Of a DNA stretch of 53,669 nucleotides, positions 25,768 through 37,375 are shown piece after piece (position 1 is the first letter of the stretch; each line of letters opens with the position of its first letter). Position numbers and translations under genes: made by a program. Under the pieces are notes generated by a model. It was not told the origin of the DNA, made no database searches, and saw only the letters and a list, made by a program, of their open reading frames with translations. Location of the stretch: contig CALCZA010000171.1 in NCBI GenBank assembly GCA_937906475.1, forward strand, positions 1-53,669. Direction: 5' to 3'. This DNA is from an uncultured bacterium. GTDB taxonomy: Bacteria > Planctomycetota > UBA1135 > UBA2386.

Positions 25768-27492
25768 CTAGCGCCCGAGCGCTGAAAGCACCTTGGCGCG
25801 GACTTCGTCAGCGCTGCACTCGACCTTGTCCATGCCCTGGCGCACCAGCAGTTCCACCCGGCCTTCACCAGCGTTACGGCCAATGAACACTTGCACGGGC
25901 ATGCCCATGAGTTCGTGGTCCTTGAACTTGGCGCCCGGCGACATCGGCCGGTCATCGAAGCACACGTCAACGCCAGCTTGCTGCAGATCTTCGTAGATCT
26001 TTGCGGCGAGTTCCTTCTGCTCATCACGCTTCTTGTCGAGGAACGCGACAACGCACTCGAACGGCGCAATCTCGATCGGCCAAACGATGCCCTTCTCGTC
26101 GTGATGCTGTTCGACCGCCGATGCCGGCGTGCGCGAAACCCCGATGCCGTAGCAACCCATGACGAACGGCGTCGGTTTGCCGTTCTGCCCCATGAAGGTC
26201 GCGCCCATCGCTTCCGAGTATTTCGTGCCGAGCTTAAAGATGTGACCGACCTCGATGCCGCGCGCTTCTTCGAGCGGCGCACCAGACTTCGGGTCGCCTT
26301 CGCCAGCGCGTGCGGTGCGCAACTCGTGAAACTCCGGCATGCGAGTGTCGCGGCCGAGGTTGACGTTGAGGCTGTGGTAGTTCGTCTCGTTGCAGCCGCA
26401 CAGCAAGTTGCTGCGGTCCTTCAACGACTTGTCGGCCAGCAGCAGGATATCCTCCGACAAGCCAACCGGCCCAGCGAACCCAACCTCGGCTCCGGTCGCC
26501 TTCTTAAGCTCTTCTTCGGACGCGAGTTCGACGCTCAATGCATCGATCGCGTTGATCAGTTTAACTTCGTTGACGTCGAGGTCGCCGCGCATCATCACCG
26601 CGACAAACTTCTCCTCGTCGGTCCACGTCGCCTTGTAGAGAATCGTCTTCGCCATGCGGCCAGCCTGCCACGTCGGGAAGAACGCTTCGAGTTGCGCCAC
26701 CGTCTTCACGTCGGGCGTCTCGTGCTTCTCCATCGCCGCGACTTCGCCACCATCCGGCGCCTCGGGCAAACGACTCGTAGCCTTCTCGACGTTGGCGGCG
26801 TAGCCACTCTCGCGACAGAACAAGATCGCATCTTCGCCACTGTCGGCGATGACCATGAACTCTTCGCTACCGGCACCACCGATCGCACCAGAGTCCGCTT
26901 GCACGACCGTGTATTCGACTCCACACCGCTCAAAGATCCGACAGTAGGCGCTGCGCATCTTCTGGTAGGCAACGTCCAACGCCTTGGTGTCGGCGTCGAA
27001 CGAATACGCGTCCATCATGCTGAACTCGCGAGCGCGCATCAGACCGAATCGCGGACGAATCTCATCGCGGAACTTGTCTTGGATCTGATAGCAGTTGACT
27101 GGCATCTGCTTGTAACTGTTGACCTGCGAACTGACGAAGTCGGTCATGACCTCTTCGTGCGTCGGACCAAGGCACATATCGCTGCCTTTGCGATCCTTCA
27201 ACGTGAACATGATGCCTTCGTTCACGTAGCGATCCCAGCGACCGCTCGCCTGCCACAATTCCTTCGGCTGCATGATCGGCAGCATCACTTCATTGGCGCC
27301 TTCGCGATCGAGTTCTTCGCGAACGATCTGTGCGAACTTCTTCATGACGCGCCACATCAGCGGCGAGTACGTGTAGATGCCGGCGGCCGTCTTGACGATG
27401 AAGCCCGCCCGGGCAAGCAACTTGTGGCTAGGAATCTCCGCGTCCGCAGGGTCTTCGCGGAGGGTCTGAATCAGAATCTGGCTAAGGCGCAT
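25768..27492 (-). CDS. proS: prolyl-tRNA synthetase, bacterial type
   Basis: A 574-residue class II aminoacyl-tRNA synthetase. I chose the ATG at 27492 because bacterial ProS begins MRLSQ, as here, and the total length then matches the usual 570 or so; the longer reading from 27720 runs into the divergent promoter region. Features: AGIYTYSPLMWRV and EVMLPIMQP (motif 1 region), GPTHEEVMTDFV (motif 2 region), FRDEIRPRFGLMRAREFSMMDAYS, the INS editing domain in the middle (about 230-390) that clears mischarged alanine, and MGCYGIGVSR (motif 3). The anticodon-binding domain closes the protein. TACGCT lies 12 nt before the ATG and may be its -10. Confidence 0.98.
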   Translation of the reverse strand: MRLSQILIQTLREDPADAEIPSHKLLARAGFIVKTAAGIYTYSPLMWRVMKKFAQIVREELDREGANEVMLPIMQPKELWQASGRWDRYVNEGIMFTLKDRKGSDMCLGPTHEEVMTDFVSSQVNSYKQMPVNCYQIQDKFRDEIRPRFGLMRAREFSMMDAYSFDADTKALDVAYQKMRSAYCRIFERCGVEYTVVQADSGAIGGAGSEEFMVIADSGEDAILFCRESGYAANVEKATSRLPEAPDGGEVAAMEKHETPDVKTVAQLEAFFPTWQAGRMAKTILYKATWTDEEKFVAVMMRGDLDVNEVKLINAIDALSVELASEEELKKATGAEVGFAGPVGLSEDILLLADKSLKDRSNLLCGCNETNYHSLNVNLGRDTRMPEFHELRTARAGEGDPKSGAPLEEARGIEVGHIFKLGTKYSEAMGATFMGQNGKPTPFVMGCYGIGVSRTPASAVEQHHDEKGIVWPIEIAPFECVVAFLDKKRDEQKELAAKIYEDLQQAGVDVCFDDRPMSPGAKFKDHELMGMPVQVFIGRNAGEGRVELLVRQGMDKVECSADEVRAKVLSALGR

Positions 27493-27636
27493 AATAGGCG
27501 AGAGAGCGTAGCGAGGACGGTCAAGCAGCGGAACGGCGATCATGAATCGCAGCTGCGGATCAACGAATCCGCCCCACCCAGAGCGGTGCCTTGGCCCAAC
27601 CAGAATCAACCAGCCACGTCCGGATGCACATGCCGC

Positions 27637-27642
27637 TAGAAT
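27637..27642 (+). promoter_or_regulatory. candidate -10 element upstream of the sulfatase gene
   Basis: TAGAAT lies 9 nt before the ATG at 27652, in the 160-bp gap divergent from proS. It fits the TANNNT pattern seen at other starts in this window. No convincing -35 is visible. Confidence 0.32.
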
Positions 27643-27651
27643 CTGGCGCCG

Positions 27652-29121
27652 ATGCACCGCACCAAATTGCTCACTTTCGCACTGATGGCTCTGGTGGCCG
27701 CCGCGGCCTTGCCGGCACAAAAGCGCACACCCAACCTCGTCGTTATTTTCATCGATGACATGGCCTACGCCGACATCGGGCCGTTTGGCGGCAAGATCCC
27801 AACGCCGAATCTCGACCGCATGGCCAAGGAAGGCATGCGATTCACGGACTTCAGCGCTGCGACCGCCGTGTGCTCTGCTTCACGTGCGGCACTACTGACC
27901 GGTTGCTACCACCGCCGCGTCGGCATCTCCGGGGCGCTCGGCCCCAATGCCAAGCACGGTCTGCACGAACGCGAGATGACGCTCGCCGAAGTCTGCAAGC
28001 AAAAGGGCTATGCCACAGCGTGCTTTGGCAAGTGGCACCTCGGTCACCATCCGAAGTTCCTGCCAGCCAACCACGGCTTCGATGAGTTCTATGGCCTGCC
28101 CTACTCAAACGACATGTGGCCGCTGCATCCGGCCTATGCTCACTTGCCGACAGCGGCGGAGCGTCGCAAGCGCGGCTACCCAGACCTACCGTTGATCGAA
28201 GGCGTGACCGTTGTCGACAAGTCCGTCAGCGGCGAAGACCAAGAACAACTGACGACGCAATACACCGAGCGCGCGGTTCGCTTCATCGAGAAGAACAAGG
28301 ACACGCCATTCTTCTGCTACGTGCCCCACTCGATGGTGCACGTTCCGCTGTTCGTCTCAGACAAGTTCAAGGGCAAGAGTGGCCACGGCTTGTTCGGCGA
28401 CGTCGTCATGGAAATCGACTGGTCGGTTGGTCAAATCCTCGACGCAGTCAAGCGCGCCGGCGTCGACGACAACACGTTGGTCGTGTTCACGTCAGACAAC
28501 GGTCCGTGGCTGAGCTACGGTGATCACGCGGGATCAAGCGGCCAATACCGTGAGGGCAAGGGCACGATGTTCGAAGGCGGCATTCGCGAACCCACGATCA
28601 TGCGATGGCCCGGCCGCATTCCCTCGGGAACGTGCTCCGAGTTTGCCTCGACGATCGACATCGTGCCGACGTTCGCCAAGCTGATTGGCGCCAAGTTGCC
28701 CGATCACAAGATTGATGGCCACGACATCGCGCCGCTGATGTTCAACGAAGAAGGCGCGAAGTCACCGCACCAGGCGTTCCTCAGCTACTACGGTGGCGGC
28801 CAACTGCAAGCGATTCGCGATCCGCGCTGGAAACTGCACTTCCCGCATCAATACCGCACGATGGCTGGCAAGCCCGGCGGTGAGAACGGTAGTCCGACGC
28901 CGTATTCGCAGGGCAAGATTGGCCTGGAACTGTTCGACCTCGACAACGATCCGGGTGAGAGCACCGACGTCGCGGCGAAGAACCCCGAAGTCGTCGCCAG
29001 GTTGCAGGCGCTAGCCAACGCGGCGCGCAAGGATCTCGGCGACAAGCTGACCAAGGCCAAGGGCAACGGCATCCGCCCGGCTGGGCGGCTCGGCAAGAAC
29101 GACAAACGGCTAACTTGGTGA
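27652..29121 (+). CDS. exported formylglycine-dependent sulfatase
   Basis: A 489-residue arylsulfatase-like enzyme exported by a Sec signal peptide (residues 1-22). Features in order: NLVVIFIDDMAYADIGPFGG with the metal-binding Asp pair, the formylglycine motif CSASRAALLTG (C74, converted by a sulfatase-modifying enzyme encoded elsewhere), GKWHLGHHPKFLP with Lys/His of the active site, FTSDNGPWL with the Asp-Asn pair, and the C-terminal LFDLDNDPGESTDVA typical of the family. Planctomycetes use large numbers of these to desulfate algal polysaccharides. The specific substrate cannot be told. It is divergent from proS by 160 bp, and its stop overlaps the GTG of the next gene, so the two are cotranslated. 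Confidence 0.96.
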   Translation: MHRTKLLTFALMALVAAAALPAQKRTPNLVVIFIDDMAYADIGPFGGKIPTPNLDRMAKEGMRFTDFSAATAVCSASRAALLTGCYHRRVGISGALGPNAKHGLHEREMTLAEVCKQKGYATACFGKWHLGHHPKFLPANHGFDEFYGLPYSNDMWPLHPAYAHLPTAAERRKRGYPDLPLIEGVTVVDKSVSGEDQEQLTTQYTERAVRFIEKNKDTPFFCYVPHSMVHVPLFVSDKFKGKSGHGLFGDVVMEIDWSVGQILDAVKRAGVDDNTLVVFTSDNGPWLSYGDHAGSSGQYREGKGTMFEGGIREPTIMRWPGRIPSGTCSEFASTIDIVPTFAKLIGAKLPDHKIDGHDIAPLMFNEEGAKSPHQAFLSYYGGGQLQAIRDPRWKLHFPHQYRTMAGKPGGENGSPTPYSQGKIGLELFDLDNDPGESTDVAAKNPEVVARLQALANAARKDLGDKLTKAKGNGIRPAGRLGKNDKRLTW

Positions 29122-29795
29122 GCGTGCCAAACGACAATCGAAGCGACTCCGAACACCTCACCGGCAAGGTGAAGCTAGCGCTCGTACTTGGCGGCGCCTG
29201 CCAGGTCGCGTGGTGGTGCTCTATATACATCCTGTTCCTGAGCACGATGGCTGCCGAGAGGATTCACTTCGACTTCCTGACGTTCGAAACCGAAACAGCC
29301 CACACGGACGGGATGATCACGAGCGGCACCAAGGACTCAATGCAGCGCCAAGGCAACGCCGACTCCGTCAACTACTCGTATTCGTTCCAATACGACGTCG
29401 CCGGCCACACGCTGCTTGGCAAAGCGTACTCGGAGCAATCGTTTGATGAAGGCAGCGTAGTGGACGTCGAATATGTCATCGCGGCGCCACGCAACGCGCG
29501 CGTTGTCGGAACCACCACCCGCCGTAAATCAGGGATAATCTTGGTGATCGGCGCCGCCCTCTTCTTCGCGTGCATCGCGTGGACGCTGTGGCGCATCACC
29601 GGATTGCAAAGCCGCACCCAAGCGATTCGAACGCACCTTGAGTCGCGTGCCCCGAACGCAACCTGGGGCTTGCTGCCAAAACTACGCGTGGACCGATCCG
29701 GCCAAATCACAACCAGAGGATCTGCATGGCTTCTTCTGGCGCCGATCATCAGCATCGCGCTACTGGTAATGGTCATCATCCTCGCCGAAGTGTGA
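29118..29795 (+). CDS. DUF3592-like membrane protein
   Basis: A 225-residue membrane protein. I prefer the GTG at 29118, which overlaps the sulfatase stop (GTGA), over a TTG one codon earlier. It has a first membrane helix (about residues 18-45, LALVLGGACQVAWWCSIYIL), then a soluble beta-rich segment with NYSYSFQYDVAGHTLLGKAY and GSVVDVEYVIAAPRNARV, which is the DUF3592 pattern (Y.v.G....g......g..v.v.Y.p..P....). A second helix (about 133-158) and a third at the C-terminus (about 203-223) follow. The function of the domain is unknown. Coupling to a sulfatase may be only positional. Confidence 0.72.
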   Translation: MSVPNDNRSDSEHLTGKVKLALVLGGACQVAWWCSIYILFLSTMAAERIHFDFLTFETETAHTDGMITSGTKDSMQRQGNADSVNYSYSFQYDVAGHTLLGKAYSEQSFDEGSVVDVEYVIAAPRNARVVGTTTRRKSGIILVIGAALFFACIAWTLWRITGLQSRTQAIRTHLESRAPNATWGLLPKLRVDRSGQITTRGSAWLLLAPIISIALLVMVIILAEV

Positions 29796-29809
29796 CGCGA
29801 AGCGGTTAT

Positions 29810-29938
29810 GGCACGAGCACCACGGCAATGCCGCTTCCAGGTGATTCGATCCTGATCGGCTTGCAACTTTGGTCTTTCAACGTGCTCTACGTCGGTTGTC
29901 CAGCACTACTAGGTGCCGTGACGATCGACTACTGAGCC
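29810..29938 (+). pseudogene. remnant of the C-terminal domain of a secreted planctomycete protein
   Basis: One frame reads TTAMPLPGDSILIGLQLWSF then NVLYVGCPALLGAVTIDY and stops at the TGA ending 29935 (the reading starts near 29810). The pattern lPlPgd..LiGLql......ld.gcp.llga is one I associate with the tail of secreted planctomycete proteins. The other copy in this window (51944-52636, minus) has SLPIPGSVGLVGLERYAQTV and aligns well with it. No start codon or upstream domain is present, so it is a broken fragment of about 40 codons. The assignment relies on a short match. Confidence 0.42.
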
Positions 29939-29959
29939 GGCAACGCTTCAAGTAGCGAC

Positions 29960-30382
29960 ATGACCGCAAACGACGTCACGTTCGGTTTGGCCTTAATCGG
30001 CTATGTGCTGCTGGCTATCCAGTTAGTGCGCGTGCATGCCAAGCGTGAGACGCGTGGCCTGGCCATCACGACTGCAACAGTCGTCACAGCACATGTTGCA
30101 TGTGTTTGGGGCCTACGGTTTGAATGGAGCCTCACGCGCATGCTCGACAAGAGCCTGCCGGGCTTCGTGTTGTTTCACACCGCATTGCTACTGATCCTGA
30201 TCGCGCCGATGTTGCGCGGCAAACACTGCGTGCGAATCACAACCGCTGCGTTCTTACTCGTGACCGCAGGGGCGCTGCCGGCGCCGTTCCGCTACCCCGA
30301 GTTGTCTTTGCTGCTATGGCCGTTGGTGGTCATTGCAGCAACGGCAACCAGTTTCGTAGTCGCAACGCACCGGCGGCGGTGA
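29960..30382 (+). CDS. small multi-pass membrane protein of unknown function
   Basis: A 140-residue protein with four likely membrane helices: about residues 6-24 (TFGLALIGYVLLAIQLV), 36-52 (TTATVVTAHVACVWGL), 68-85 (GFVLFHTALLLILIAPML) and 95-135 (TAAFLLVTAGALPA, LLLWPLVVIAATATSFVVA). Loops are short and basic residues fall mainly on one side. I recognise no family. It stands alone between the tail fragment at 29.8 kb and the SUI1 gene. No Shine-Dalgarno sequence is visible. The gap to the next gene (30383-30559) holds no gene I can support; short readings there have no similarity I recognise. Confidence 0.6.
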   Translation: MTANDVTFGLALIGYVLLAIQLVRVHAKRETRGLAITTATVVTAHVACVWGLRFEWSLTRMLDKSLPGFVLFHTALLLILIAPMLRGKHCVRITTAAFLLVTAGALPAPFRYPELSLLLWPLVVIAATATSFVVATHRRR

Positions 30383-30559
30383 CACGCTGGCGGCGGCAGC
30401 GATGGTGCAAGGCAAGATCGTTGACAACGTCCAGTGGTCCATCGGAGCTTGCCAATTGACGATTCTGTTCGATACGACCGCGCGACGCTGATCCTGGCCG
30501 ACAGTAGTTACCACTACGTGGTGCAACCGGCACCGCAACCGTAGTCTTCTGGTTCAACC

Positions 30560-30901
30560 ATGAACCGCATCGTCTACGACTCCGACTTTGGGCGCACCAC
30601 GTGCCCAACCTGTCAACGCCCGGTGTCGCGCTGCAAGTGCCCGCAACAAACCCAACCGGACGCTGGCGACGGCATCGTCCGCATTCGACGCGAAGTGCGA
30701 CGCGGCAAACCTACAACGGTCGTCATCGGACTGCCGCTTGCCGAACCCGAACTGCGAGCGTTGGCCAAAGATCTCAAGAAGAAGTGTGGCACTGGCGGTT
30801 CGGCCAAGCAGGGGCAAATTGAGATTCAGGGCGACCAGCGGGACGTGCTCGTGCGCGAACTCGAAGAGCGCGGCTACAAAGTCAAGCTAGCCGGCGGCTA
30901 G
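30560..30901 (+). CDS. SUI1/eIF1-family translation factor (YciH-like)
   Basis: A 113-residue protein. The N-terminus (RTTCPTCQRPVSRCKCPQ) is a short cysteine-rich segment seen in bacterial YciH proteins. The SUI1 domain follows (about 42-113): IVRIRREVRRGKPTTVVIGL, then ELRALAKDLKKKCGTGGSAK and IEIQGDQRDVLVRELEERGY, quoted here in parts; CGTGGSAK and IQGDQ are the diagnostic motifs. In eukaryotes and archaea the domain controls start-codon selection; the bacterial role is less clear, although YciH can influence initiation. A TAGTCT hexamer (30542-30547) lies 12 nt before the ATG. This is a complete, normal member. Confidence 0.95.
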   Translation: MNRIVYDSDFGRTTCPTCQRPVSRCKCPQQTQPDAGDGIVRIRREVRRGKPTTVVIGLPLAEPELRALAKDLKKKCGTGGSAKQGQIEIQGDQRDVLVRELEERGYKVKLAGG

Positions 30902-31026
30902 TCGCCTCGCGGCCAGGCGCCTTGTCGCTGCCAGACATCCTCTCGATGCCAGGCATAAGCGATGCAGCATGATCAGCAAGGCGAAGGCACAACCGCCGTT
31001 CACGCGCAGCGGGCCCTCCAGCCAAA

Positions 31027-31233
31027 CTAACCGCCGTAGTGCGGCGGCTTCGTATTGTGCGGTTCGACATCATCGCCGGACTTGCTGCGAGACACCGTCT
31101 CCGACAGCGCCTTGACGTGATCTGTCAGCGCCTGGATTAAGCGGCCCTGATCATGCATCTCGCCGCTCAACGCCTCGACCGTGCGTTCCAACATCGCAAA
31201 CTTCGATTCCAACTCAACACGATCGTGACTCAT
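31027..31233 (-). CDS. slyX: SlyX-family small coiled-coil protein
   Basis: A 68-residue protein. Nearly the whole chain (about 5-48) is a coiled coil with heptad-spaced hydrophobics (LESKFAMLERTVEALSGEM, LIQALTDHVKALSETV), and the C-terminus ends TKPPHYGG. A short coiled coil followed by a proline-rich end with PPHY is the SlyX signature. The function is unknown; SlyX was named from its position near slyD in E. coli. No partner gene is adjacent. It is convergent with the SUI1 gene, whose stop is about 125 bp away. Confidence 0.85.
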   Translation of the reverse strand: MSHDRVELESKFAMLERTVEALSGEMHDQGRLIQALTDHVKALSETVSRSKSGDDVEPHNTKPPHYGG

Positions 31234-31272
31234 GAACTTGTTCGTACCGTGCCAGAAGCAAAAACAACATGC

Positions 31273-31542
31273 TCACCCGCGCGCGGTGACACCAAAACAA
31301 CTTCTGGTCCGCAGACCAGCACGCAAACGCTGCTGCACCGCGTCGAGTCGCACCTCCTCGGGGCCGTCTCCGCGCCCGTCCTACCAGACCTCACCCGCCA
31401 ACTCGACTTCACGCCGAATCTTGGCCAAATGCCAATCGCGCAGCAGCATATTCTTGGCCACTCCCCGCAAGAACGCGCCGAGCGCCGCCCGCCCGCGATC
31501 TTTCAATTCCTTGCTCAACACCACCGCGATCACATCAGGCAC
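31273..31542 (-). pseudogene. decayed ECF-type RNA polymerase sigma factor fragment
   Basis: From a GTG at 31540-31542 (complement) one frame reads DRGRAALGAFLRGVAKNMLL and RDWHLAKIRREVELAGEVW, then a TAG at 31381-31383, and continues in frame with DGPEEVRLDAVQQRLRAGLR to a TGA at 31273-31275. This matches region 2 of planctomycete ECF sigma factors (GaFLrgvArnlLLrhwRrA.R) and the start of the linker to region 4 (L.Alr.cLe.L..R.R). The N-terminal part is blocked by an in-frame TAG directly upstream (31543-31545) and region 4 is missing. It is therefore a remnant and cannot give a working sigma factor. Confidence 0.55.
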
Positions 31543-31724
31543 CTAGTCGCCGGGCCGAACCGGCGGCCAGTAAGGAGGTACTTTCTGCCGTGGCCCGGCA
31601 CTGACACGGAGCGATCGCAACGTCTCCACATTTCCACTAGTTATCCACAGGCGATCACTGCATGGAAAGCAACTGACTTTCCGCTCGCGCAACGGCACCC
31701 AAACCGTTGTAGTCCCTCGCGTAA

Positions 31725-35048
<3,324 letters not shown>

Positions 35049-35147
35049 CCGGGCGGCCGCTCACCAGCGGAACGGCACAATCTTCACGCGGGTCATGCCG
35101 CCGAGTGCTGCGCGGAGATCTGCACCGGCAGCGTGCTGACACCGCGT

Positions 35148-36266
35148 TCACTGCACCGGCACGACACGCTCGCGGCGACCATCGCCATCGAGATCGCCAA
35201 CGCGAGCGTTGCCAGCCTGTTCCGCAGCAGCCATCTCTTCGTCGCTAATCAGGTGCACGGAGAAGCCTTTCAGCACGCCGTATTGGTCGAAGTGACGCGC
35301 GATGCGACGACCGTTCTTGTAGGCCGTGTGCAACACGCGATGACCTGACGCCGTGTGCATCAGCAGGTTCTCGGCACCGCTCGCCATGGCGCCAACAAAC
35401 GGCCCCGTGGTGCGCGCGATCTGCGCCCCCTTCTCGAAGTGGTAGATCATCAACTGGCCATTGCCAGCGCGATCGGTCCGCCAAACGAGCACATCGTCAC
35501 TGCCGTTGGCGTCGACATCGAACACCGCGAAGTCTGAGATATCGCTCGGTGCGACCCCACGTAACGCGACGAGCAGTTCGCCCTTCTCAGACTCGATCCT
35601 GAGATCCCCTACCGCATCGACGCCGCCGCCATACAGCGACTGCAGACCAAACAGGTCCGACGGTGCGAGCGGCGCAGAACGCACCACACCCGTGCTCATC
35701 ACGGCATCCGCAACCGTGCTGTGTCCGAGGCCGAGCACATGACCGAGTTCGTGCAACGCGGTTCCGTAGAGCGAGTAGCCATCACGATCGTGCTCCGCAT
35801 CCGCAACCCACTTACGACCGGCATCGAAGTGCACAAACGTGCCGTTGCGCACCGGGCCAGAATGCGCAACTGCAGAGTCCGCACTGAATGGCTCACAAGC
35901 GCCGTGATGGCCGCGTCGCCAGCCCAACACCACGTCGGGCTTGGCATCCGCCTCCGCAACGGAGAATGCAACGAGGCCCGTCTCCGTCCACGTCGCACAG
36001 GCTCTGGTAATCGCAGCACCAAAGGCCTCGGCATCGAACGGTCCAGCGCGATCTTCGATGCGATAGGTCAACCGCTGCGGATCGGCCCAACGACCGCGTA
36101 CGGTGAAGTGCGGGACAACTGGTGGCGCCTTTGGGTTCGCACCTTGCACGTTGCCATGCTGCTGGTCGTCGGCAGCAGCCAAACGCGCCGGGGTCTCCGG
36201 CGCGCAGCACGTCAATCCCAGCGCGAGTAGCGCTGGCAGCAGGACCATTGGATCACGGCGACTCAC
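35148..36266 (-). CDS. lipid-anchored matrixin-like zinc metalloprotease with FG-GAP-like C-terminus
   Basis: A 372-residue exported protein. The signal peptide (about 1-20) ends at LTCCAP, a lipobox-like site. The catalytic domain (about 50-205) has LTYRIEDRAGPFDAEAF, the strand FVHFDA and the extended zinc motif HELGHVLGLGH (H172, E173, H176, H182), followed by the Met-turn DAVMSTGVV, which identifies a metzincin of the matrixin type. The C-terminal part (about 215-372) has repeated calcium-loop-like sequences such as VFDVDANGSDDVLVWR and RVGDLDGDGRRERVV, as in FG-GAP/VCBS beta propellers. It is the third gene of the operon with two di-haem oxidoreductases, starting 17 bp after the previous stop. 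The substrate is unknown. Confidence 0.88.
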   Translation of the reverse strand: MSRRDPMVLLPALLALGLTCCAPETPARLAAADDQQHGNVQGANPKAPPVVPHFTVRGRWADPQRLTYRIEDRAGPFDAEAFGAAITRACATWTETGLVAFSVAEADAKPDVVLGWRRGHHGACEPFSADSAVAHSGPVRNGTFVHFDAGRKWVADAEHDRDGYSLYGTALHELGHVLGLGHSTVADAVMSTGVVRSAPLAPSDLFGLQSLYGGGVDAVGDLRIESEKGELLVALRGVAPSDISDFAVFDVDANGSDDVLVWRTDRAGNGQLMIYHFEKGAQIARTTGPFVGAMASGAENLLMHTASGHRVLHTAYKNGRRIARHFDQYGVLKGFSVHLISDEEMAAAEQAGNARVGDLDGDGRRERVVPVQ

Positions 36267-36283
36267 GTCAGCCAGTGATACGC

Positions 36284-37375
36284 CTACAGGTCCTCGAGGA
36301 ACAGGATCAGTGCGTCCTGCTCAGAAGTCTTCAGGTTCTCGTAGTTGACGCGAACGGCCTCAGCTTCACTGAAGTGCGCCATGATGGCTCCTCGCAGGTC
36401 TTCGGCGCGACCGTCATGCATGTAAGGCGCAGTGCCCTTGATGCCCCACAGCGGCGGCGTCCTGAAGAAGCCAGCATCGGCACCTGGTTCAGACATACCG
36501 CGGAAACCCACCGGCATGACGTTGTGCAGCAACAGGTTGGAGAACAAGGGGACCGGGCCAGTTGGACTCGACAGGCTCGGCGTGTGGCACTTCGCGCAAC
36601 CAATCGAGTGGAAGGTCTTGAGGCCTTCGGTCACTTTCGGGTCGATCGAACCACCACGTGGAGGCGGCGGCAGCATCGCCATGAAGTGCGCGATGTCATC
36701 AACCTGAGCTTGGGTGACTTCTGGATCCGCAACGTTGTCAGCATCGTCAAGACCAGCGAAACCCCGACCGTTGTCGGGCGTCGTCAAACCGAGTTCACCA
36801 AACATCGCGTCGTTGACGAAGTCCGCCAAACGCGGAACCTGCGCCTTCCAACCGAAGCGGCCGATCTCCATGTTGCTGGCAACAATCAAGCGACGGGCGA
36901 CTCCGAAGATACCATCACCATTGGCGTCATTGACGTCTTCATTAGCAACGATGACCGCAGCAGGGATCTGGTCAATGGCACCATGCCCGATTACCGACGG
37001 CGTTTGCCGTTGCTCGAACACATCCGCACCAGCAACGCCCGTTGGGTATTCCTCACGACCGTGGACCGAAGGCGGGAACAGCTTACTGAGCCCCTGACCG
37101 CCAGGAACATTCGTGAATGGCCCCAAGCCACCATTGTCGTTGCCGAAACGCGACACGTTCAATTCGAGTGCACCAGCACCACCGATACCGGGGTCATGAT
37201 GACATCCGCGACAACTGTCCGCGTTCATTTCAGGAGCGCCAAGGCCCTCCACTAACGAGAACGGCTTGTCGAACAATGCTCGGCCGCGATCGAACTGCGG
37301 ATCTCCGCCGGGTTGCCCCTGCATGAACAGGAACGAGACACAGACAGCGCCCAAGGCGACATGTGAGAATTGCAT
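36284..37375 (-). CDS. exported di-haem oxidoreductase (DHOR/DUF1111 family)
   Basis: A 363-residue periplasmic or anchored c-type cytochrome. An N-terminal export signal (about 1-20) is followed by two CxxCH haem sites: CRGCH in NADSCRGCHHDPG and CAKCH in SIGCAKCHTPSL. The family motifs LLLHNVMPVGFRG, RTPPLWGIKGTAPYMHDGR and a C-terminal LFLEDL are all present, and an EF-hand-like loop DANGDGIFG lies in the middle. The family is related to MauG/cytochrome c peroxidase and is often called thiol oxidoreductase; the actual substrate is not established. Its ATG overlaps the TAA of the preceding gene (TAATG), so translation is coupled to that paralogue. Confidence 0.92.
   Translation of the reverse strand: MQFSHVALGAVCVSFLFMQGQPGGDPQFDRGRALFDKPFSLVEGLGAPEMNADSCRGCHHDPGIGGAGALELNVSRFGNDNGGLGPFTNVPGGQGLSKLFPPSVHGREEYPTGVAGADVFEQRQTPSVIGHGAIDQIPAAVIVANEDVNDANGDGIFGVARRLIVASNMEIGRFGWKAQVPRLADFVNDAMFGELGLTTPDNGRGFAGLDDADNVADPEVTQAQVDDIAHFMAMLPPPPRGGSIDPKVTEGLKTFHSIGCAKCHTPSLSSPTGPVPLFSNLLLHNVMPVGFRGMSEPGADAGFFRTPPLWGIKGTAPYMHDGRAEDLRGAIMAHFSEAEAVRVNYENLKTSEQDALILFLEDL

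Noticed and set aside
25891..27639. 582-codon open frame antisense to proS
   Set aside because: It mirrors proS codon bias (high GC with G/C third positions). Its translation is rich in Arg/His/Val with no recognisable motif, while proS has every family motif.
30449..30544. 31-codon reading between the small membrane protein and SUI1 genes
   Set aside because: TTG start, no similarity and no support beyond being open; too short to claim.
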